Origin: an uncultured Bacteroidales bacterium
GTDB taxonomy: Bacteria > Bacteroidota > Bacteroidia > Bacteroidales > UBA932
Length of the DNA: 33,650 nt
Direction: 5' to 3'
Assembly (NCBI GenBank): GCA_944326355.1
Contig: CALVDO010000023.1
Coordinates: 1-33,650, forward strand
Shown: in pieces, positions 1 through 6,551 of the stretch
Layout: every line of letters starts with the position of its first letter
How positions within the stretch are numbered: position 1 is the first letter of the stretch
Translations under genes and position numbers: made by a program
The notes under the pieces: model-generated
What the model saw: only the letters and a program-made list of their open reading frames with translations
What the model was told of the DNA's origin: nothing
Database searches by the model: none

Positions 1-68
<68 letters not shown>

Positions 69-120
69 TTGGAGCTGACATTGATTCTGCTCCCTCTTAT
101 TGAGTCTTTCATTATTATAT

Positions 121-194
121 AGTCCTGTAGCTCAGTTGGTTAGAGCACTACACTGATAATGTAGGGGTCAGCAGTTCAAGTCTGCTCAGGACTA
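121..194 (+). tRNA. tRNA-Ile (anticodon GAT)
   Basis: The sequence folds as a standard tRNA. The acceptor stem is AGTCCTG (121-127) with CAGGACT (187-193), and the discriminator base is A194. The D-arm contains TAGCTCAGTTGGTTAGAGC. The anticodon stem CTACA/TGTAG encloses loop CTGATAA with anticodon GAT at 155-157. The T-arm contains GTTCAAG. It is the first of the two usual 16S-23S spacer tRNAs. No CCA is encoded. Confidence 0.97.
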
Positions 195-197
195 CTC

Positions 198-271
198 GGG
201 GGTATAGCTCAGTTGGCTAGAGCACCTGCTTTGCAAGCAGGGGGTCGTCGGTTCGAATCCGTCTACCTCCA
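198..271 (+). tRNA. tRNA-Ala (anticodon TGC)
   Basis: The sequence folds as a standard tRNA. The acceptor stem is GGGGGTA (198-204) with TACCTCC (264-270), including one G-U pair, and the discriminator base is A271. The anticodon stem CCTGC/GCAGG encloses loop TTTGCAA with TGC at 232-234. The T-loop is GTTCGAATC. It lies three bases after tRNA-Ile, the usual spacer order. No CCA is encoded, and a terminator hairpin starts about ten bases downstream. Confidence 0.97.
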
Positions 272-280
272 CAAAATTTC

Positions 281-315
281 AGGCAGTCACATCTAAGTGG
301 CTGCCTTTTTATTTT
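281..315 (+). terminator. Intrinsic terminator after tRNA-Ala
   Basis: The inverted repeat GGCAGTCAC (282-290) / GTGGCTGCC (297-305) has one G-U pair and a 6-base loop. It is extended by A281-T306 and followed by TTTTTATTTT. This is a textbook intrinsic terminator placed where a 16S-tRNA-23S transcript should continue. It implies that transcription ends after tRNA-Ala in this copy. Confidence 0.8.
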
Positions 316-558
316 CCTTACTCTCAGCCTGCCGAAATCAACTTACAGAATCCTTTTAGAGGCGAGTTATCCATCAGAGATGGCCTCGGACGAATCTTTT
401 GGGGAGAAGAACCGTATTTTCATCCGGTGAAATTACAAGGGGGGCCGTATCTGATCTTAGCGAGAGAAATTCCTGAAGCGCCAGATTTGTTCAAAGGCGT
501 GCCATTCGACAGTCAGATATCAGTCTTAGAGAAGGAAGCGCGGAGGCTTTCATCGTAA
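301..558 (+). pseudogene. 5'-truncated coding remnant, unknown family
   Basis: One frame stays open from within the terminator (about 301) to a TAA at 556-558 and reads like real protein: segments include NPFRGELSIRDGLGRIFWGE and LILAREIPEAPDLFKGVPF. No ATG or sensible upstream start is present, because the frame runs back into the terminator and the tRNA. It therefore looks like the last ~75-80 codons of a gene whose 5' part is missing. Codon use leans to TTA and AGA, unlike the GC-richer PUL genes beside it. I do not recognise the family. It could be the scar of a rearrangement or of an element once inserted behind the tRNA, or the edge of an assembly join. It could also be non-coding. Confidence 0.4.
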
Positions 559-563
559 AGGAC

Positions 564-571
564 TAACTTTG
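564..571 (+). promoter_or_regulatory. Candidate Bacteroidetes -7 box for the GH125 gene
   Basis: TAACTTTG matches the Bacteroidetes -7 consensus TAnnTTTG exactly and lies 28 bases before the ATG at 599. No good TTTG-type -33 element is seen 19-21 bases upstream, so activator dependence is possible. The TTG inside the box (569-571) could be misread as a start codon. Confidence 0.4.
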
Positions 572-598
572 TCAGTGATTACAACTAAAATTTGCAAA

Positions 599-2074
599 AT
601 GAATAGAATACTATCCACTTTGACATTGTCTGCCATGTCAGGCATTTTCATCATGACCGGCATCGAGGGGACTGCTGTAGCGTCACCTGACGGAATTGAG
701 GTCGGCCCTGCGAAATCCGGAGAATATGTTACGCGGCGACCGGCGGAGGAGGACAGGCTTTTCCGCTCTGAGGCTGTCGAGAGGAAGATAGCCGAAGTGC
801 AGGCTCTGCTGACAAATCCGAAGCTTGCATGGATGTTTGCAAACTGTTTTCCGAATACTCTGGACACGACGGTGCATTATAGCGAGGATGAAGACGGAAC
901 GGCAGACACATTCGTTTATACGGGAGATATCCATGCAATGTGGCTGAGGGATTCAGGTGCACAGGTGTGGCCTTATGTACAGCTTTCCGGCGAGGATGAG
1001 GCGCTGCGTAAGATGATTGCCGGGGTCATCAACAGGCAGTTCAGCCTGATAAACATAGACCCATATGCAAATGCCTTCAACAATGGTCCGACAGGAGGGG
1101 AGTGGATGAATGACATCACTGACATGAATCCGAATGTTCATGAGCGTAAATGGGAGATCGACTCGCATTGCTATCCGATCCGTCTGGCTTATGCCTATTG
1201 GAAGAAGACCGGAGATGAGTCGGTTTTCGGAGAAGTCTGGGTGACTGCAATCAAAAACATACTGAAGACACTGAGAGAACAGCAGCGTAAGGGAGGTCCC
1301 GGGCCTTATTCATTCATGCGGGTCACGGAACGGCAGCTGGACACAAAATGCTGCAGCGGATACGGCAATCCGGTGAACCCTGTCGGACTGATAGCCTCCT
1401 CTTTCAGGCCTTCGGATGATGCCACGACATTTGATTTTCTCGTTCCTTCCAATTTTTTTGCAGTTACATCGCTGCGTAAGGCTGCTGAGATCCTGAAAAA
1501 GGTCAACAAGGAAAAGGAGCTTGCGAAAGAATGTCTTGCCCTTGCCACCGAAGTTGAAAATGCACTTCATAAATATGCCGTAGTTGAGCATCCTGTCTTC
1601 GGGAAAATTTACGCATTCGAGGTGGATGGATTCGGCAATGCCTATCTGATGGATGATGCCAATGCGCCAAGCCTGCTTTCAATGGCATATCTCGGTGATG
1701 TTGAGCCTGACGACCCGGTTTACCAGAACACTCGTCGTTTCGTATGGAGCAAGTACAATCCGTATTTCTTCAGTGGAAAAGCGGGAGAGGGAATAGGCGG
1801 TCCGCACATCGGCTATGACATGATATGGCCTATGAGCATAATGATGAAGGCCTTTACCTCTACGGACGATGCAGAGATAAAATGGTGCATCGAGACCTTG
1901 ATGTCGACTGATGCCGGTACGGGCTTCATGCACGAGTCTTTCCATAAGGATAATCCTGAAAATTATACCCGTGCCTGGTTCGCCTGGCAGAACACTCTCT
2001 TCGGTGAGCTCGTCATTAAGCTGATTGATGACGGAAAGCTCGATCTGCTGAATTCAATAGAAGCAGGCAGGTAA
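599..2074 (+). CDS. GH125 exo-alpha-1,6-mannosidase
   Basis: This is a 491-residue glycoside hydrolase of family 125 (metal-independent alpha-mannosidase family), expected to remove alpha-1,6-linked mannose from the non-reducing end of mannan backbone fragments. Family hallmarks are GDIHAMWLRDSGAQVWPY (Asp118 region), EWMNDITDMNPNVHERKWEID, GIGGPHIGYDMIWPMSIMMK and GFMHESFHKDNPENYTRAWF; Glu446 in MHESF is a likely catalytic residue. The N-terminus from ATG 599 has a hydrophobic stretch ending near AVAS that fits a signal peptide, so the enzyme is probably periplasmic. An upstream TTG at 569 would add ten residues but lies inside the -7 box, so ATG 599 is preferred. It stands alone on the plus strand, convergent with the GH92 operon. 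Inferred role: final backbone trimming. Confidence 0.92.
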   Translation: MNRILSTLTLSAMSGIFIMTGIEGTAVASPDGIEVGPAKSGEYVTRRPAEEDRLFRSEAVERKIAEVQALLTNPKLAWMFANCFPNTLDTTVHYSEDEDGTADTFVYTGDIHAMWLRDSGAQVWPYVQLSGEDEALRKMIAGVINRQFSLINIDPYANAFNNGPTGGEWMNDITDMNPNVHERKWEIDSHCYPIRLAYAYWKKTGDESVFGEVWVTAIKNILKTLREQQRKGGPGPYSFMRVTERQLDTKCCSGYGNPVNPVGLIASSFRPSDDATTFDFLVPSNFFAVTSLRKAAEILKKVNKEKELAKECLALATEVENALHKYAVVEHPVFGKIYAFEVDGFGNAYLMDDANAPSLLSMAYLGDVEPDDPVYQNTRRFVWSKYNPYFFSGKAGEGIGGPHIGYDMIWPMSIMMKAFTSTDDAEIKWCIETLMSTDAGTGFMHESFHKDNPENYTRAWFAWQNTLFGELVIKLIDDGKLDLLNSIEAGR

Positions 2075-2092
2075 AAGACATGAAAAATGAAT

Positions 2093-2134
2093 GACAAGAA
2101 CCCGAAAGTTCTCCACGACTTTCGGGTTCTTGTC
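2093..2134. terminator. Bidirectional intrinsic terminator
   Basis: A perfect 17-bp inverted repeat (2093-2109 / 2118-2134, arm GACAAGAACCCGAAAGT) has an 8-base loop. It is flanked by GCATTTTTAT on the plus strand and, read on the minus strand, by ATTCATTTTTCAT. It sits between the convergent GH125 and GH92 genes and should stop both transcripts. Confidence 0.92.
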
Positions 2135-2178
2135 GCATTTTTATCCTCAGGCATTGCCCTTCGGGGGATGGGAGCCTG

Positions 2179-4437
2179 TCAATTCAATATTATCGGACGG
2201 TCCTGCGGGGCCGAGCCGAATTTCTTGTTAGGCCTTTTGTCCATCATGAATGTCAGAGTGCCTCCATTGACTATGTCCTGATAGGTGATATAGCTCTTGT
2301 CGTAGGGCCGGCCGTTCAGATAGACTTTCTTGATGTAAATGTTTTCAGGGCCGTTGTCTGGAGCCTCTACGACAAAGGTCTGTCCGTCATGCACCTTCAT
2401 TTCGATTCTTTTGAACCGGGGACTGCCGAAGACGAATACGCCATCGGCGGGATTCATCTGGTAAAGTCCCATAGCCGACATGAGATACCATGCAGACATC
2501 TGTCCGCAGTCCTCATTGCCTATCAGTCCGTCCGGCTTGTCCGTATAGAACTCGTCCATGATGAACCGTACCTTTTCTGCCGTTTTCCATTGCTGTCCTG
2601 CGTATGCGTACAGGTAGGCCACATGGTGGCTCGGTTCATTCCCATGTGCATATTGTCCGATGAGTCCGGTTATGTCACTTGATGCTCCGTCACCCATGTC
2701 GTCGGTATTCGTGAAAAACTCGTCAAGCTTTTCGATGAAATGGGTGTCTCCTCCGAAAAGTCCGATCAGTCCGTATGGGTCCTGCGGAACGAAGAATGTA
2801 TATTGCCATCCGTTTCCTTCACAAAAATCCCCTACGGTATGTATTGAGCGTGCCGGGTCGTATGGAGTCCTCCATGAGCCGTCTTCCAGTTTGGGCCTGA
2901 TGAATCCTGAGGAAGCATCGAAATAATTTCTGTAATATCCGGCCCTTTCTGCAAATACTTCTGCATCGGCTGTCTTCCCAAGTCTGCGAGCCACTGCCGC
3001 TATCCCCCAGTCGTCCACGGCATATTCCATCGCTATGGATGTGGCCTCATGTATTCTGTCGGCAGGGATATAGCCTTTTTCCATGACATAAGGCACTCCC
3101 TTCTGTTTTCGGTAAGTGGCCGTGGCTTTCATTGCACGGAAGGCTTCTTCCACATCGAATCCGTTGAATCCCTTGAGGATGGCATCAGCAATCACCGGCA
3201 CTGAACTGTATCCGGGCATCTGGTTTGTCTCCCCGCTCATCAGCGGCCATATAGGCAGTTTGTCCTGCTGCCGGTAAATTGAAATCATTGAATTGACAGT
3301 CTTGTCCACCATATCCGGCTGCATGAGCGTCATCAGCGGATGCAATGTCCTGTAGGTGTCCCAAAGAGAAAGGGTGGTATAGTTTGCTGCCTTCGGGCAG
3401 GTATAGATCATGTCATTCATCCCTCTGTATTCCCCGTTTACGTCGCAATACAGAGTCGGAGCGATCATGGTGTGGTATAATGCCGTGTAGAAGATGCGCC
3501 TTGACGTCTCATCATCCGTCACGACGGTCATCTTTTTTAGCTGGGCATTCCATCTTGCCGCGCTTGCCTCCACGACAGTCCCGAAGTCCCAGTGCGGAAT
3601 CTCTGTATCGAGGTTCATGGCTGCATTTTCGCAGCTAACGGAAGACAGAGCCACTTTCAGCTGTACGCAGTCCACATTTCCGAATGTCAGGACCGCCTTG
3701 ACGGAAGGAACCTTCAGCTGCTCCCACGGCTGCGGGTCATTGTCGTCGTATGCCGTGAACTTTTCAATCTTCACGTCGCTCTTGAGTACGAAATATACCT
3801 TACGGGACGGACTCCAGCCTTTCACATATCGGTAGCCTTCGACTGTGTAGTCATCCACTTTTCTGATGTAGCTGTCGTATGCGTTCGAGCCGTTCCCCTC
3901 GCGCAGATCTATAAGCACGGAAGCCGGCTTCCCTTCCGGGTAGGAATAACGGTGAAATCCCACGCGGTCGCTGGCAGCAAGTTCCGCCTTTATTCCATAA
4001 CGTTCCACCATGACTGAATAGTACTCCGGGCGGGCTGTCTCGTTTTCGTGGGAATAAGGGGATGCATATCCGCCGTTGAAATCATCCTGATTGCCGCGCG
4101 GGGTGCGTATTTCGTTCAGTGGCATTATAAGTATGTCTCCGAGGTCGGTGCAGCCCGTACCGCTGAGGTGTGTATGCGCAAAGCCGATGAGCAGGCTGTC
4201 TGAATAGTGGTATGCCGAACACCAGTCCCACCCTTTGTGGATGTTGCTCGGTCCCAGCTGGATCATTCCATATGGTACGCTTGTCCCTACGAACACATGG
4301 CCGTGTCCGCCTGACCCGATATACGGGTCTACATATTGCAGCAGTCCTTCGCTTTTTGAATAATCACGTGCTTCCGCAGCTGTAGCCGCTGCCATGAGAA
4401 TGGACAGGACGACTGTCCCTAATGTGCGTGTTTTCAT
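2179..4437 (-). CDS. GH92 alpha-mannosidase (canonical NEPSHH loop)
   Basis: This is a 752-residue family GH92 calcium-dependent exo-alpha-mannosidase. The mature N-terminus starts the family domain (VDPYIGSGGHGHVFVGTSVP). The probable catalytic acid is Glu540 in CEGNGWQY, the loop HGNEPSHH follows near residue 600, and EDCGQMSAWY holds the probable base. The start chosen is ATG 4437 (MKTRTLGTVVLSILMAAATA, a cleavable signal peptide). An earlier in-frame start at 4518 would put charged, unrelated sequence in front and overlap the previous gene by 85 bases. With ATG 4437 the overlap with the GH130 stop is just ATGA, suggesting translational coupling. The NEPSHH motif is the usual form in the alpha-1,2-acting members I recall, so alpha-1,2 side-chain removal is likely. 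It is the last gene of the minus-strand operon. Confidence 0.93.
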   Translation of the reverse strand: MKTRTLGTVVLSILMAAATAAEARDYSKSEGLLQYVDPYIGSGGHGHVFVGTSVPYGMIQLGPSNIHKGWDWCSAYHYSDSLLIGFAHTHLSGTGCTDLGDILIMPLNEIRTPRGNQDDFNGGYASPYSHENETARPEYYSVMVERYGIKAELAASDRVGFHRYSYPEGKPASVLIDLREGNGSNAYDSYIRKVDDYTVEGYRYVKGWSPSRKVYFVLKSDVKIEKFTAYDDNDPQPWEQLKVPSVKAVLTFGNVDCVQLKVALSSVSCENAAMNLDTEIPHWDFGTVVEASAARWNAQLKKMTVVTDDETSRRIFYTALYHTMIAPTLYCDVNGEYRGMNDMIYTCPKAANYTTLSLWDTYRTLHPLMTLMQPDMVDKTVNSMISIYRQQDKLPIWPLMSGETNQMPGYSSVPVIADAILKGFNGFDVEEAFRAMKATATYRKQKGVPYVMEKGYIPADRIHEATSIAMEYAVDDWGIAAVARRLGKTADAEVFAERAGYYRNYFDASSGFIRPKLEDGSWRTPYDPARSIHTVGDFCEGNGWQYTFFVPQDPYGLIGLFGGDTHFIEKLDEFFTNTDDMGDGASSDITGLIGQYAHGNEPSHHVAYLYAYAGQQWKTAEKVRFIMDEFYTDKPDGLIGNEDCGQMSAWYLMSAMGLYQMNPADGVFVFGSPRFKRIEMKVHDGQTFVVEAPDNGPENIYIKKVYLNGRPYDKSYITYQDIVNGGTLTFMMDKRPNKKFGSAPQDRPIILN

Positions 4438-5540
4438 TCCGGATCTTGTTTTGAGACTGCCACGCCTACTCTGGAATCGGCGCAGCCGTAATACAGGAAC
4501 CATTTCCCCTTGAACCATGCCATCCCCTCTACAAATACTGTCCCGTCTTTGTACTGTCCGCTTTTTTCAAAAGACTCTGTAGGGACGAAAAACGGTTCGT
4601 CGAGGCGTGTTATGAAATTAAGAGGGTCATCTGCGGCGAAAAGAGCCTGGCCTGCGGCATATACGTTTGGAGTGTACCGGCTGTCTCCTTCAGTCGCACT
4701 GTTTTTCCCGTTGTAAAGCAATACGATGCCGTCCGGAGTATATATGGCCGGAGGCCCGCATTCCGTGAGCTGGCTGTCAAAATATCCATCCCGGGGAGAG
4801 AACAGTATGCGGAGCGACCCGTCTGCATTGGTGACCGGAGTCCAGTTGACGAGATCGTCCGATGTCGCCGCATGGACATTTGCTTCACCCCAGTACATGA
4901 AATATTGTCCGTCAACCTTTTTTATCACCTGCCTGTCACCGGTTATTTCTGTGAGGATTGATGCCGACTTGCATCCCATGTTCAGGAATTTCCCGCCGAA
5001 GGCTCTGGCGAATGCAGGTCCGTGCTTGGTCCAGTTCCGCAGGTCGCGGGAAGTGGCGACCGCAAGCCTCGGTGTCTGCCTGTTCCATTGGGTGTAGAAC
5101 ATCACATAAAGTCCATCTTCAGTGACGGCAATTCTCGGATCTTCACAGCCTCCGGGCCATTCGTATTCCTTCTGGTCATCTTCGTCAGGGTAGAATACGG
5201 GGGCGCTTTCGCGTCTGAATTTAAGGCCGTCTCTTGATTCGGCATATCCGAGTCGTGATGTCCTTCTTCCGATTCCCTCTCCGGACTTGTCTTCGGCCCG
5301 GTACAGGAGGACGATTTTCCCGTCATGTACGGCGGCTGCCGGGTTAAAAGTGTCGTTCGATTCCCATGCAATCGAATCTCCGGTTATCGGGCAGTAGAAT
5401 TTTGTGTTTTCGCGCGGGGCAATAACCGGATTTGCTTTGTCGGGGCGCACGAAGCCGCCTATTGCCCAGTCCGGCAAATGGTTTTGTGCGAAAGCCGGTG
5501 CGGCGGCAAGCATGAGTGCAACAATAATAGGGTGTTTCAT
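4434..5540 (-). CDS. GH130 beta-mannosidase / mannoside phosphorylase
   Basis: This 368-residue protein belongs to family GH130, a five-bladed propeller family that cleaves beta-mannosides by phosphorolysis or hydrolysis. Visible hallmarks are WESNDTFNPAAAVHDGKIVLLYRAED, PGGCEDPRIAVTEDGLYVMFY (Asp of CEDPR is the usual acid), GYFDSQLTECGPPAIYTPDGI and GTVFVEGMAWFKGKWFLYYG. It carries a signal peptide (MKHPIIVALMLAAAPAFAQN), so it acts outside the cytoplasm, where phosphorolysis is unlikely. A beta-1,2-mannosidase role like that of the B. thetaiotaomicron yeast-mannan GH130 is therefore the best guess. Its stop overlaps the start of the following GH92 gene (ATGA, 4434-4437), and 62 bases separate it from the preceding phosphatase-fold gene. 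Linkage specificity cannot be read from the sequence. Confidence 0.9.
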   Translation of the reverse strand: MKHPIIVALMLAAAPAFAQNHLPDWAIGGFVRPDKANPVIAPRENTKFYCPITGDSIAWESNDTFNPAAAVHDGKIVLLYRAEDKSGEGIGRRTSRLGYAESRDGLKFRRESAPVFYPDEDDQKEYEWPGGCEDPRIAVTEDGLYVMFYTQWNRQTPRLAVATSRDLRNWTKHGPAFARAFGGKFLNMGCKSASILTEITGDRQVIKKVDGQYFMYWGEANVHAATSDDLVNWTPVTNADGSLRILFSPRDGYFDSQLTECGPPAIYTPDGIVLLYNGKNSATEGDSRYTPNVYAAGQALFAADDPLNFITRLDEPFFVPTESFEKSGQYKDGTVFVEGMAWFKGKWFLYYGCADSRVGVAVSKQDPE

Positions 5541-5602
5541 GTCTTATGGTTGATTTAGAAACCTGCATAAGCAGATTCCGGTTAATAATTTTTGCATGCT
5601 TT

Positions 5603-6535
5603 TTACGGACGGCTGATTTCAAGCTCTGCCATTACCGGGAAGTGGTCGGAAGGAGTACGCGCCACATATTTCTTTACAGAGATTTCTTTCGGTGCATCCT
5701 TTACGTCGGCTTCCTGCGGTTCTGTTTCCGCACTGCGGTATGTATCGGTCAGTACGCCGTATTTTATAACATGGAATGCCGGCGATACGAATACATGGTC
5801 TATGCGGCTTGTCGTGAAACTGTTTGGGTTGAAACTGTTGAATGTCCCGTTGGTCGCATAGCGAAAATCGGCCGCTTCGTACGAATCTTTCAGCATGCCG
5901 GTGCTTACAAGAGCTTCATACGACTGGTGTGTCTGGTCTACATTGAAGTCGCCGGTCAGAATGGCTGGAAGCTCCGTTCCGAATTCTTTTATCTTTTCCT
6001 GTACGAGCAACGCGCTTTCTACCCGCGCCTGTTTACCCATGTGGTCCATGTGCAGATTGAAGAACAGGAATTCAAATCCGGTGTCTTTGCATTTGAAATG
6101 CCCCCATGAGCAGATGCGAGGCAGTACGGCATCCCAGCCTTTGCTCGGTTTGTCCGGTGTTTCGGAGAGCCAGAAATCGCCTTTTTCCACTAAGTCGAAT
6201 TTATCGGTGCGGTAGAAGATGGCGGAGTGTTCTCCTTTGTCTTTCCCGTCGTCGCGGCCTGCTCCGATGTAGTCATATCCTGGTAAGGCTGCTTTCATGT
6301 CTTGCAGCTGGTGCAGGAAACATTCCTGCGTGCCGAAGATGTCAAAGCCGTGGAAGCGTACCATTTCGGCTATTACAGGGTAGCGTCGGCCCCATCCGTT
6401 TCCCGCCGTGGAATCGGAACCGTTGGCATTTCGCATATTATAAGATGCGGCGATAAAAGTTGTCGTGGTCGGCCGTCCGCATCCGGCAAGGATGAGGATA
6501 CTCAGTGCCAGGAAAAAGAACCGTTGCCGTTTCAT
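5603..6535 (-). CDS. Endonuclease/exonuclease/phosphatase-fold lipoprotein
   Basis: This 310-residue protein has the EEP (DNase I-like) fold. Motifs in order are FGTQECF (metal-binding Glu), FFNLHMDHMGKQARVESA, LTGDFNVDQ, RIDHVFVS and the C-terminal PSDHFPVMAELE, so the catalytic set looks complete. The N-terminus MKRQRFFFLALSILILAGCG is a lipoprotein signal with the lipid on Cys19. The residues after the Cys (GRPTTTT) are not acidic, so it is probably periplasm-facing rather than surface-exported. It lies 16 bases after the GH92 gene and 62 before GH130. A similar gene occurs in the yeast-mannan PUL of B. thetaiotaomicron (BT3783 by my recollection), where such proteins are thought to act on phosphate in phosphomannan. 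Nuclease activity is the alternative, but the context argues against it. Confidence 0.88.
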   Translation of the reverse strand: MKRQRFFFLALSILILAGCGRPTTTTFIAASYNMRNANGSDSTAGNGWGRRYPVIAEMVRFHGFDIFGTQECFLHQLQDMKAALPGYDYIGAGRDDGKDKGEHSAIFYRTDKFDLVEKGDFWLSETPDKPSKGWDAVLPRICSWGHFKCKDTGFEFLFFNLHMDHMGKQARVESALLVQEKIKEFGTELPAILTGDFNVDQTHQSYEALVSTGMLKDSYEAADFRYATNGTFNSFNPNSFTTSRIDHVFVSPAFHVIKYGVLTDTYRSAETEPQEADVKDAPKEISVKKYVARTPSDHFPVMAELEISRP

Positions 6536-6551
6536 CCGTTTATATGGTTAA

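Noticed and set aside
569..598. TTG start extending GH125 by ten residues
   Set aside because: The TTG is part of a perfect -7 promoter element, and ATG 599 starts a good signal peptide.
4438..4518. Longer GH92 start 27 codons upstream
   Set aside because: It would overlap the GH130 gene by 85 bases and place charged, arginine-rich sequence before the signal peptide; the ATGA overlap start is far more natural.
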